DNA of 64,000 nt. Source: Miltoncostaea marina (lineage in GTDB: Bacteria > Actinomycetota > Thermoleophilia > Miltoncostaeales > Miltoncostaeaceae). The stretch spans positions 806,001 through 870,000 of the forward strand of contig NZ_CP064655.1 in the NCBI RefSeq assembly GCF_018141525.1, in the 5' to 3' direction. A model generated the notes under the pieces. It saw only the letters and a list, made by a program, of their open reading frames with translations, searched no databases and was not told the DNA's origin. Position numbers and translations under genes: made by a program. Shown piece by piece: positions 1 to 6,973 of this stretch; position 1 is the stretch's first letter; every line of letters starts with the position of its first letter.

Positions 1-1223
1 CGCCTCCGGGACGATCATTCAATACGGAGGGGAACGGCTTCCCGTTCTTTCAAGGCAAGGCGGAGTTCGGCGCCCTGAAGCCCACCGTGAGAAAGTGGAC
101 GACCGAGGCTATTCGCCTGGCTGAGGAGGATGCGGTCCTGCTCTCCGTCCGTGCGCCAGTCGGGCCCGTCAACCTGGCTCCGAGTGACTGTGCCGTCGGG
201 CGCGGCCTGGCGGCGCTGTCCCCGCTTGGTGGCATCGATAGCCGGTACCTGCTCTACGGCATGCGCGCGACTGCCCACCTGTTGGCGCGACAAGCTACGG
301 GCAGCACCTTCCCGGCCGTCAACGGTCATCAGGTGCGTGGGCATCCGTTGCCGATGGCACCGTTAGTAGAGCAGCGACGGATCGTCGCGGCGATCGAGGA
401 GCAGTTCTCGCGGCTCGACTCCGCGGACGGCTCGCTCCTGGCCGCCAAAGCGCGACTCGAGCTCCTTCGATCAACGGTCATGGGGGTCACGACCCGCGAG
501 GACTGGCCATGGACGATGCTCGGCGAGATCGCCGATGTCGTCGGCGGTGTGACCAAGGACTCGAAGCGTCAGTTGGACCCCCGCTTCGTGGAAGTACCGT
601 ATCTGCGAGTCGCGAACGTGCAGCGTGGGTTCCTCGACCTGGCAACGGTCACCACGATCCGCGTCGCTCCCGAGCGGGCGGCGGCACTGGAACTCTTGCC
701 TGGTGACGTGCTCTTCAACGAGGGCGGTGACCGCGACAAGCTCGGGCGGGGTGCGGTTTGGAACGGAGAGCTCCCCGGGTGCATCCACCAGAACCATGTC
801 TTCCGCGCCCGCCTGGCGGAGGGGTTCGAGCCGAAGTTCGTCTCCCTGCACGGCAACACCTTCGGCCGCCGCTGGTTCGAAAAGAATGGCCGGCAGACGA
901 CGAATCTGGCGTCGATCAGTCTCGGGGTCCTCCGTCGGTTCCCCGTTCCGGCCCCGCCGCTCGACGAGCAACGTCGCATCGTGGACGAGGTCGAGGCTCG
1001 GCTTTCGGTGATCGACGACATGCTTGCAGCGATCGACGGCGCGACCGGGCGGAGCGCCGCCCTCCGCCGCGCGATCCTCGAGTGCGCCTTCCGTGGCGAG
1101 CTGGTTTCCCAGGACCCGTCCGACGAGCCGGCCTCTGTCCTGCTGGAGCGCATCCGCGCGGAACGGGCGGCTGCGCCGCCGCGCCGCCGTCGCGCGGCCC
1201 GAGCGCCGGCCCGGACGGGCTGA
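1..1223 (+). CDS. hsdS: Type I restriction-modification specificity subunit HsdS (5' end missing)
   Basis: This is the DNA-recognition subunit of a type I restriction-modification enzyme; it chooses the target site for HsdM and HsdR. The reading frame is open from the first base, so the start lies outside the window. What remains is the end of target-recognition domain 1, a first helical spacer (motif VEQRRIVAAIEEQFSRLD), a second recognition domain beginning near EDWPWTMLGEIADVVGG, and the second conserved spacer (DEQRRIVDEVEARLSVID) with the usual tail FRGELVSQDP. The two repeated EQRRIV spacers are diagnostic for the family. Base composition looks less GC-rich than the following genes, suggesting recent acquisition or recombination. 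It is followed 7 bases later by a small toxin-like gene, and hsdM comes after that, which is not the usual M-S-R order. Confidence 0.93.
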   Translation, partial: PPGRSFNTEGNGFPFFQGKAEFGALKPTVRKWTTEAIRLAEEDAVLLSVRAPVGPVNLAPSDCAVGRGLAALSPLGGIDSRYLLYGMRATAHLLARQATGSTFPAVNGHQVRGHPLPMAPLVEQRRIVAAIEEQFSRLDSADGSLLAAKARLELLRSTVMGVTTREDWPWTMLGEIADVVGGVTKDSKRQLDPRFVEVPYLRVANVQRGFLDLATVTTIRVAPERAAALELLPGDVLFNEGGDRDKLGRGAVWNGELPGCIHQNHVFRARLAEGFEPKFVSLHGNTFGRRWFEKNGRQTTNLASISLGVLRRFPVPAPPLDEQRRIVDEVEARLSVIDDMLAAIDGATGRSAALRRAILECAFRGELVSQDPSDEPASVLLERIRAERAAAPPRRRRAARAPARTG

Positions 1224-1230
1224 CCGCCCG

Positions 1231-1443
1231 ATGCGGTTCAGCAGGCACGCCCGCAACGGGATGCGGCTGTATCGCGTCACCGAGCGCGACGTGGAGGGCA
1301 TCGTGGCGAACCCCGCTGAGACGGGCCAAGATGAGCGGGGCAACGACGTGTTCGTCGGGTTCGTCGACGGACGGAGGATCCGGGTCGTGTTGGCGGCCGA
1401 CGACCCCGGCTTCGTGATCACGGTGCACGAGAGGAGGGCGTGA
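1231..1443 (+). CDS. DUF4258-like small protein, putative toxin
   Basis: A 70-residue protein starting at ATG 1231, 7 bases after hsdS. It begins with FSRHARNGMRLYRVTERDV and ends with VVLAADDPGFVITVHERR, which matches the layout of DUF4258 proteins (an N-terminal SxHA motif, a helix around ITEEDV, then beta strands ending in an ITVH/YxR motif). That family commonly appears as the toxin half of toxin-antitoxin pairs. The stop overlaps the start of the DUF2283 gene (TGATG at 1441-1445), so the two are translationally coupled. The toxin role is inferred from family and partner, not shown here. Its place inside a restriction-modification operon is unusual. Confidence 0.75.
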   Translation: MRFSRHARNGMRLYRVTERDVEGIVANPAETGQDERGNDVFVGFVDGRRIRVVLAADDPGFVITVHERRA

Positions 1444-1736
1444 TGCGCGCGGAGTACGACAGCACGGCGGACGCGCTCGCGATCGACCTCGTGCGCGAGC
1501 CGGTCGCCGCGTCCGGAGAGGGCGTGGACGAGCGGTGCACGGTGGCGCTCGACGGGTCGGGCGCCGCGATCAGCGTCGAGCTGCTCTACCCGTCGGTGGG
1601 CGTCGAGGGGCCGCTCACAGCGGCCGCCGAGCGGTACGGGCTCGACGCCGAGGCGCTGATCGCCGCTGCCCGGTCGGCCCTGGCGGCGCCCGACCGCGAG
1701 GTCGTCCTCGAGGTCGGGGCGCGGTCGGCGGCGTGA
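1443..1736 (+). CDS. DUF2283 protein, putative antitoxin
   Basis: A 97-residue protein. The start is taken as ATG 1443, which overlaps the upstream stop; GTG 1440 is an alternative one codon earlier. The N-terminal part (YDSTADALAIDL, then VALDGSGAAISVELL) is the typical DUF2283 pattern of YDxxADALYIxL followed by a beta hairpin. The C-terminal 45 residues form an extra helical part (ERYGLDAEALIAAARSAL). DUF2283 proteins frequently pair with DUF4258 proteins, with DUF2283 as the presumed antitoxin. The stop overlaps the GTG start of hsdM (GTGA at 1733-1736), so all three genes probably share one transcript. Function is inferred. Confidence 0.78.
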   Translation: MRAEYDSTADALAIDLVREPVAASGEGVDERCTVALDGSGAAISVELLYPSVGVEGPLTAAAERYGLDAEALIAAARSALAAPDREVVLEVGARSAA

Positions 1737-3223
1737 GCACGCAGAACGGCCTGGTCCAGCGGCTCTGGAACTACTGCAACGTCCTGCGCGACGACGGCCT
1801 GTCGTACGGGGACTACCTCGAGCAGCTCACCTACCTGCTGTTCCTGAAGATGGCCGACGAGCAGGTCGAGCTCGGCCTGGTGGAGCGCTCGGCGGTGCCC
1901 GAGGGGCTCGACTGGCCGAGCCTGATGGCGCTCGACGGCGACGCGCTTGAGGTGCACTACCGCCACGTGCTGACCGAGCTCGGCCGCCGGCCGGGGATGC
2001 TCGGCGTCGTGTTCCGCAAGGCGCAGAACCGCATCCAGGACCCGGCGAAGCTGCGGCGCCTGATCGCCGACCTGATCGACCGCGAGACCTGGATGACGCT
2101 CGACGCGGACGTGAAGGGCGACGCCTACGAGGGCCTGCTCGAGAAGAACGCCGAGGACGTCAAGTCGGGCGCGGGGCAGTACTTCACGCCCCGCGCGCTG
2201 ATCCGGGCGATCGTTGAGGTCATGCGCCCGCAGCCCGGCACGCGCATCTGCGACCCGGCCTGCGGCACCGGCGGCTTCCTGCTCGCCGCGCACGAGTGGA
2301 TCACGCGCCACCACCCGTACCTCGACCGCGACCAGAAGCGGCACCTGCGCTTCGACGCCCTGCGCGGCTGGGAGATCGTCGACAACACGGCGCGCCTCTG
2401 CGTGATGAACCTGCTGCTGCACGGCATCGGCGACGAGACGGCCGACAGCCCGATCGCGGTCGAGGACGCGCTGCAGGGGACGGGCGAGCGGTTCGACATG
2501 GTGCTGACCAACCCGCCGTTCGGCCGCAAGTCCTCGATCAGCATCGTCAACGCCGACGGGCAGAGCGAGCGCGAGGGCATCGAGATCCTGCGCGACGACT
2601 TCTGGGCCTCGACCTCCAACAAGCAGCTCAACTTCGTGCAGCACGTCGTGAGCCTGCTGCGCATCGGCGGCCGGGCGGCCGTCGTCGTGCCCGACAACGT
2701 GCTGTTCGAGGGCGGTGCCGGCGAGACGGTGCGCCGAAAGCTCCTGGCGACCTGCGACGTCCACACCCTGCTGCGCCTGCCGACCGGCATCTTCTACGCG
2801 CAGGGCGTGAAGGCGAACGTGCTCTTCTTCGACCGCAAGCCCGCCTCCGAGACGCCGTGGACGCGCGAGCTGTGGGTCTACGACCTGCGCACGAACATGC
2901 ACTTCACGCTGAAGCAGAACCCGCTCGGCCCGGATGACCTGCGCGACTTCGCCGAAGCGTTCCGAGCCGAGGACCGCGGCGCGCGCACCGAGTCCGAGCG
3001 CTTCAAGCGCTTCACCTACGACGAGCTGATGGCCCGCGACAAGGTGAGCCTCGACCTCACCTGGCTGCGCGACGACTCCCTCGAGGACGCCGAGAACCTG
3101 CCCCCGCCCGACCTCATCGCACGCGAGATCGTCGAGGACCTGGAGGCCGCGCTGGCCGAGTTCGCGGCCATCGCGGAGGGGCTCGCGCCGAAGGCCGATC
3201 ACGAGGCCCCGGGCGACGGCTGA
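1733..3223 (+). CDS. hsdM: Type I restriction-modification DNA methyltransferase HsdM
   Basis: The modification subunit, which methylates adenine at sites chosen by HsdS using S-adenosylmethionine. The start is GTG 1733 overlapping the upstream stop, giving 496 residues, near the usual size. An N-terminal helical domain (about 1-140) precedes the methyltransferase domain. The SAM motif CDPACGTGGF lies near residue 172 and the catalytic motif IV NPPF near 259, as in N6-adenine enzymes. The QYFTPR signature typical of HsdM precedes the SAM motif. No hsdR follows: the next genes are on the other strand, so hsdR would have to be upstream of the window or absent. GC content is high like the chromosome, unlike hsdS. 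Confidence 0.95.
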   Translation: MSTQNGLVQRLWNYCNVLRDDGLSYGDYLEQLTYLLFLKMADEQVELGLVERSAVPEGLDWPSLMALDGDALEVHYRHVLTELGRRPGMLGVVFRKAQNRIQDPAKLRRLIADLIDRETWMTLDADVKGDAYEGLLEKNAEDVKSGAGQYFTPRALIRAIVEVMRPQPGTRICDPACGTGGFLLAAHEWITRHHPYLDRDQKRHLRFDALRGWEIVDNTARLCVMNLLLHGIGDETADSPIAVEDALQGTGERFDMVLTNPPFGRKSSISIVNADGQSEREGIEILRDDFWASTSNKQLNFVQHVVSLLRIGGRAAVVVPDNVLFEGGAGETVRRKLLATCDVHTLLRLPTGIFYAQGVKANVLFFDRKPASETPWTRELWVYDLRTNMHFTLKQNPLGPDDLRDFAEAFRAEDRGARTESERFKRFTYDELMARDKVSLDLTWLRDDSLEDAENLPPPDLIAREIVEDLEAALAEFAAIAEGLAPKADHEAPGDG

Positions 3224-3249
3224 GGGCGGTCGCCCCGGGCCGCCGGGAC

Positions 3250-3729
3250 TCAGGCCGTCAAGGCCGCGGCCAGCTCGCGCATGAACAGGCCCCACCCGTC
3301 GGGGGCCCCCACGGCGGCGCGCATGCCGCCGCCGGCGTCGCCGTGCACCTCGAAGCCGCGGTGCTCCAGCTCGACGCGGGTGGAGGACGGCCCCTCGGCG
3401 ACGAAGCGCACCTCGACCTCGGTCGCCCGGGCGGGGTCGGGGTCGTAGCGGAAGTCGGGCCCGAGGTGCCAGGCGAGCAGTACCCGGGCCGGCGGCTCCA
3501 GCTCGAGCACCCGGCCCCAGTCGCACTCCGTGCCGTCGGGGGCGCGCTCGAACCAGCGGCCCCCCGGCCGCTGCTCCAGCACGATCGCCTCGGGGCGCAC
3601 GGCGCCGATGTGGTGCTCGGTGGACCACCAGTTGCCGGTGTTCTCGACGAACACGGCGTAGGCGCGCTCGCGGGGCACGGCGACGGTGATCGAGCAGCGC
3701 ACGGGTGCGTGGATCGCCTGCGAGGTCAT
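3250..3729 (-). CDS. SRPBCC (AHSA1-like) domain protein
   Basis: A 159-residue single-domain protein of the START/SRPBCC superfamily, of the activator-of-Hsp90 (AHSA1-like) type. The features are an N-terminal strand followed by RAYAVFVENTGNWWS, a central beta sheet (GGRWFERAPDG, WGRVLELEPPARVLLAWH), and a C-terminal helix (WGLFMRELAAAL). Such proteins bind small hydrophobic ligands; the ligand here is unknown. It overlaps the upstream ArsR-family gene by 4 bases and is co-transcribed with it. ArsR plus AHSA1-like gene pairs are common in actinobacteria. Nothing links it to arsenic. Confidence 0.88.
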   Translation of the reverse strand: MTSQAIHAPVRCSITVAVPRERAYAVFVENTGNWWSTEHHIGAVRPEAIVLEQRPGGRWFERAPDGTECDWGRVLELEPPARVLLAWHLGPDFRYDPDPARATEVEVRFVAEGPSSTRVELEHRGFEVHGDAGGGMRAAVGAPDGWGLFMRELAAALTA

Positions 3730-4046
3730 CGGTCCTCCTGCGTGTCGGCCTCGGCCGCATCCTTGAAGGCGGCGAGGGCGCTGGTCCAGAAGCGGTCGAG
3801 GTAGGCCCGCATCGCCCCGATGCCGTCGGGGTCGAGGCCGTAGATGCGGCGGGTGCCCTCGCGGCGGTCGCGCACCAGCCCGGCGTCCTTCAGCACGCGC
3901 AGGTGCTGCGAGACCGCGGGGCGGCTGACCGGCACGCCGGCCGCCAGCTCGCCGACCGAGCGGGGGCGCTCGGCGAGCCGCTCGAAGAGCGCTCGGCGGG
4001 TGGGGTCCGCGAGGGCCGTGAGACCGTCTGAAACGTTCGTCGTCAC
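3726..4046 (-). CDS. ArsR-family winged-helix repressor
   Basis: A 106-residue ArsR/SmtB-type regulator. The recognition helix region reads RPAVSQHLRVLKDAGLV, followed by the wing RREGTRRIYGLDPDG. The early part LADPTRRALFERLAERPRSV is the standard opening of this family. No cysteine-rich metal-binding motif is visible, so metal sensing is not supported. The GTG start at 4046 lies directly against a set of inverted half-sites, which suggests autoregulation and a very short or absent leader. It overlaps the downstream SRPBCC gene by 4 bases. The pair diverges from folP. Confidence 0.9.
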   Translation of the reverse strand: MTTNVSDGLTALADPTRRALFERLAERPRSVGELAAGVPVSRPAVSQHLRVLKDAGLVRDRREGTRRIYGLDPDGIGAMRAYLDRFWTSALAAFKDAAEADTQEDR

Positions 4047-4067
4047 TTACGGTAAGTTTGGGCTTAC
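4046..4067. promoter_or_regulatory. Candidate ArsR-family operator (three alternating half-sites)
   Basis: CTTAC at 4046-4050, GTAAG at 4052-4056 and CTTAC at 4063-4067 form two overlapping inverted repeats that abut the regulator's start codon. The stretch is much more AT-rich than its surroundings. ArsR-type repressors usually bind such imperfect palindromes in their own promoters. The assignment is inference from position and symmetry. Confidence 0.45.
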
Positions 4068-4109
4068 TGATAGCGGCCTGTCAAGCGCGCCCGGGCGGCG
4101 GCACCGGCG

Positions 4110-4121
4110 TACGCTGCGCGC
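4110..4121 (+). promoter_or_regulatory. Candidate -10 box for leaderless folP transcript
   Basis: TACGCT at 4110-4115 followed by exactly 6 bases and then the GTG start at 4122. The same spacing of a TACNCT box to GTG occurs before the genes at 27476 and 38004. A start site at the GTG itself would give a leaderless mRNA, which is common in actinobacteria. No Shine-Dalgarno sequence is seen before this GTG. Confidence 0.45.
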
Positions 4122-4952
4122 GTGGCCGACCCGCTCGCCTGGCTGACGCCCCCGTGCGTCATGGGGATCCTCAACGTCACCCCCGACTCGCTGTGGGCCG
4201 GCTCCGGGCCGCTCGGCCCCGGCGCCGCGCTGGAGCGGATCGCGGCGATGGCGGCCGACGGCGCGGCGATCTGCGACGTGGGCGCGGAGAGCACCCGGCC
4301 CGGCTCCGACCCCGTGCCGCCCCACGAGCAGCTGCGGCGCCTGGACGGCGTGCTGCGGGCCGTCCGCGAGCGGCCGCCGGCGATCGCGCTCTCGATCGAC
4401 ACGAGCTCGGCCGAGGTGGCGGCCGCGGCGATCGACGCCGGGGCGGTGCTGGTCAACGACGTGAGCGCGGGGCGGGCCGACCCGGCGCTGCTGCCGCTCG
4501 CCGCCGAGCGGGGCGTGGCCGTCTGCCTGGTGCACATGCGAGGCGACCCGCGCACGATGCAGGTCGACCCGCGCTACGACGACGTGGTGCGCGAGGTGCG
4601 CGACCACCTCGCCCGGCGCATGGAGGCGGCGGTCGCCGCGCGCGTGCCCGAGGGGCGCATCGTGCTCGACCCGGGCCTCGGCTTCGGCAAGACCCTCGGC
4701 CACAACCTGGCGCTGCTGGCCGGCGTGCCGGCGCTGGCGGCGCTCGGCCGCCCCGTGCTGATCGGCGCGTCGCGCAAGAGCATGTTCAAGGCGCTGCTCG
4801 GCCGGGAGGTGGACGAGCGCATGCCGGCCTCCGTGGCCGCGGGCCTGGCCGCCGTCGCCCGCGGCGCGGCCGTGCTGCGCGCGCACGACGTGCGCGAGAC
4901 GAGCGACGCGCTGCGGGTGTGGGCCGCCGTGGCGGGCGCGGAGGCCCGGTGA
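4122..4952 (+). CDS. folP: Dihydropteroate synthase
   Basis: Joins p-aminobenzoate to the pterin diphosphate to make dihydropteroate in folate synthesis; it is the sulfonamide target. The 276-residue TIM barrel shows the family motifs in order: GILNVTPDS near residue 14, a GAxSTRPG-like segment (GAESTRPGSDPV), SIDTSS near 88, VNDVSAG, DPGLGFGKT near 185, and GASRKSMF near 217. The substrate-loop motif reads TPDSLW rather than the common TPDSFS. The GTG start at 4122 has no Shine-Dalgarno sequence but has a promoter-like box 6 bases ahead. The stop overlaps folB by 4 bases, and folK follows, giving a compact folate operon. Confidence 0.95.
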   Translation: MADPLAWLTPPCVMGILNVTPDSLWAGSGPLGPGAALERIAAMAADGAAICDVGAESTRPGSDPVPPHEQLRRLDGVLRAVRERPPAIALSIDTSSAEVAAAAIDAGAVLVNDVSAGRADPALLPLAAERGVAVCLVHMRGDPRTMQVDPRYDDVVREVRDHLARRMEAAVAARVPEGRIVLDPGLGFGKTLGHNLALLAGVPALAALGRPVLIGASRKSMFKALLGREVDERMPASVAAGLAAVARGAAVLRAHDVRETSDALRVWAAVAGAEAR

Positions 4953-5317
4953 GCGGCGACCGGCTGACGGTGGCGATCCGCGGCCTGGAGGTGTTCGGGC
5001 GGCACGGGGTGCTGCCGGCCGAGACCGAGCTCGGCCAGCGCTTCGTGGTCGACGTGGAGCTGGAGCTCGCCGCCGCCGGCGCCGCCGCCAGCGACCGGCT
5101 GGAGGACACGGTCGACTACGCGGCCCTCGCCGACGCCGTGGCGGCGATCGTGGCCGGGGAGCCGGTCGCCCTGCTCGAGCGCCTCGCGGGGCGGATCGCC
5201 GATCGGGCGCTGCAGGAGCGGCACGCCGCGGCGGTGGCGGTGACGGTGCGAAAGCCCCACGTGGCCCTCCCGCACGTCGTGCGGGAGACCGCCGTCACGC
5301 TGCGGCGCGCGCGGTGA
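4949..5317 (+). CDS. folB: Dihydroneopterin aldolase
   Basis: Converts dihydroneopterin to 6-hydroxymethyl-dihydropterin in folate synthesis. It is 122 residues, the usual size for FolB, starting at GTG 4949 inside the folP stop. Visible family features are the opening LEVFGRHGVLPAETELGQRF, the catalytic region with DTVDYAALADAV, then LLERLAGRIADRAL, and the strand VAVTVRKPHVALP. The glutamate, tyrosine and lysine residues that serve binding and catalysis in the family are present in these motifs. It lies between folP and folK with 4-base overlaps on both sides. Confidence 0.93.
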   Translation: MSGDRLTVAIRGLEVFGRHGVLPAETELGQRFVVDVELELAAAGAAASDRLEDTVDYAALADAVAAIVAGEPVALLERLAGRIADRALQERHAAAVAVTVRKPHVALPHVVRETAVTLRRAR

Positions 5318-5829
5318 GCCGCTACTGGCTGGGCCTGGGGGCCAACCTGGGCGACCGGCGGGCGGCGATCGAGGCCGCGCTGGCGGCCCTCGCGCGCGAG
5401 GGGCGGGTGGAGGCGGTCAGCGCGCTCTACGAGACCGCCCCGCGCGAGCTGGAGGACCAGCCGGCCTTCCTCAACGCCGCCGCCCGCCTGGCGACGGCGC
5501 TCGAGCCCCCGGCGATGCTCGCCGCGGCGAAGCGGATCGAGCGGGGGCTCGGCCGCGAGCCGGGCGGCGTGCGCTTCGGGCCGCGCCCCCTCGACTGCGA
5601 CCTGCTGCTGTGGGACGGCGGCGAGTGGCGTGGGCCCGGCCTCGAGATCCCGCACCCGCGCCTGCACGAGCGCCGCTTCGCCCTCCTGCCGCTGCTCGAC
5701 CTGGACCCCGGGCTGGCGCTGCCCGACGGCCGCCGCGTGGCTGATCTGGCGGCCGCCATCGATCCGGCCGCGCAGCCCGCCGAGCGCCTGGCGGGGCCCC
5801 TGCGGGCGCCCGAGGGGGGTGAGGTATGA
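5314..5829 (+). CDS. folK: 2-amino-4-hydroxy-6-hydroxymethyldihydropteridine diphosphokinase (HPPK)
   Basis: Transfers diphosphate from ATP to hydroxymethyl-dihydropterin, making the substrate of FolP. The 171-residue protein has the family motifs GLGANLGDR near the start, a YETAPRELEDQPAFLNAA segment, the metal-binding signature GPRPLDCDLLL (residues about 90-100), and PHPRLHERRFALLPL. The GTG start overlaps the folB stop, and the end overlaps an in-frame ATG of the next gene, although that gene probably starts further in. About 30 C-terminal residues extend past the conserved fold. Confidence 0.94.
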   Translation: MSRYWLGLGANLGDRRAAIEAALAALAREGRVEAVSALYETAPRELEDQPAFLNAAARLATALEPPAMLAAAKRIERGLGREPGGVRFGPRPLDCDLLLWDGGEWRGPGLEIPHPRLHERRFALLPLLDLDPGLALPDGRRVADLAAAIDPAAQPAERLAGPLRAPEGGEV

Positions 5830-5858
5830 TCGGCGGCCGTCCCATGGAGGAGCCCGGC

Positions 5859-6173
5859 ATGTCCCACACCGACGAGCTCGAGGAGTACGACGCCGAGCTC
5901 GAGCTGCGGCTGAAGCGCGAGTACGCGGACGTCTTCCCGCTGTTCCGGTTCTGCGTCCTGACGCAGGAGGCGACGTACCTCTGCAACCGCTTCGAGCGGG
6001 ACTTCATGCCGCAGGCGTCCTACCCGTTCTTCCACATCACGATGGAGGACGTCTGGGTGTGGGACAAGAACCGGCCCACCCGGATCATCCCGCGGGTCGA
6101 GATCTACACGACCCAGGACGTCACGGTGGAGATCCTGAAGGGCGGGGAGCAGCCGGAGACCGACGGGGGCTAG
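5859..6173 (+). CDS. DUF2469 family protein
   Basis: A 104-residue acidic protein resembling DUF2469, a small family conserved in actinobacteria with no known function. The shared features are DELEEYDAELELRLKREY at the start and MEDVWVWDKNRPTRIIP followed by VTVEILKGG near the end. The start is placed at ATG 5859 because GGAGG at 5846-5850 lies 8 bases ahead; ATG 5826, which overlaps the folK stop, would add 11 residues not seen in the family. In many actinobacteria this family sits near rnhB, whereas here it sits between folK and coaX. Confidence 0.8.
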   Translation: MSHTDELEEYDAELELRLKREYADVFPLFRFCVLTQEATYLCNRFERDFMPQASYPFFHITMEDVWVWDKNRPTRIIPRVEIYTTQDVTVEILKGGEQPETDGG

Positions 6174-6178
6174 CCGGC

Positions 6179-6973
6179 GTGCTCCTGGCGATCGACGTCG
6201 GCAACACCCAGACCCAGGCGGGCGTCTACTCGGGCGACCAGCTGCTCCACGAGTGGCGCATCACCACCGAGCGCGGCGCGACCGCCGACGAGCTGGCGGC
6301 CGACCACGACCAGATCCTGCGCCTGCGCGGCGGCAGCCTGGGCGAGCTCGACGAGATGGTGGTCGCCTCGGTCGTGCCGACCCTGTCGGCGGCCTACCGC
6401 TCGCTGTCGGAGAAGTACCTGCGCACCGAGGCCCTCGTGGTGGGGCCGGGGGTGCGCACCGGGGTGGCGCTCGCCATCGACAACCCGCACGAGCTGGGGG
6501 CCGACCGCATCGTCAACGCGGTCGCCGCCCACCGGCGCCACGGCGGGCCCTGCATCGTCGTCGACTTCGGCACCGCCACCACCTTCGACGCCGTCTCGGA
6601 GAGCGGCGAGTACCTCGGCGGCGTCATCGCGCCGGGCATCGAGACCTCGCTCGACGCGCTCACCGCGCGCGCGGCACGGCTCGTGAAGGTGGAGCTCCAG
6701 GCGCCGCCGCGGGTGATCGGCAAGTCGACGGTCGAGAGCATGCGGTCGGGGATCGTCTTCGGCACGGTCGCGATGGTCGACGGCGTGGTCGACCGGATGA
6801 AGGACGAGCTCGGCCCCGACGCCTTCGTGCTGGCCACCGGCGGGCTGGCGCCGATCGTGCACCCGCACAGCCTGCAGATCGACGAGTACGACCCGCTGCT
6901 GACCCTGGAGGGGCTGCGCATCGTGCACGGGCTCAACGAGCGCCGCGCCGCGACCGCCGGGGGCGCCCGGTGA
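6179..6973 (+). CDS. coaX: Type III pantothenate kinase
   Basis: Phosphorylates pantothenate, the first step of coenzyme A synthesis. The 264-residue ASKHA-fold protein starts at GTG 6179 and opens with AIDVGNTQTQAGVY, the phosphate-binding loop of type III enzymes. DNPHELGADRIVNAVAA near residue 103 and VVDFGTATTFDAV near 125 hold the catalytic aspartates; GGVIAPGIETSLDAL and the late ATGGLAPI complete the fold. The stop overlaps the dusB start by 4 bases. The order folP-folB-folK-coaX-dusB resembles the Bacillus subtilis yac region. Confidence 0.95.
   Translation: MLLAIDVGNTQTQAGVYSGDQLLHEWRITTERGATADELAADHDQILRLRGGSLGELDEMVVASVVPTLSAAYRSLSEKYLRTEALVVGPGVRTGVALAIDNPHELGADRIVNAVAAHRRHGGPCIVVDFGTATTFDAVSESGEYLGGVIAPGIETSLDALTARAARLVKVELQAPPRVIGKSTVESMRSGIVFGTVAMVDGVVDRMKDELGPDAFVLATGGLAPIVHPHSLQIDEYDPLLTLEGLRIVHGLNERRAATAGGAR

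Noticed and set aside
1586-3760. Long minus-strand open frame antisense to hsdM
   Set aside because: Arg/Ala/Val-rich translation with no domain; it is the mirror of the high-GC codon pattern of hsdM, which has clear motifs on the plus strand.
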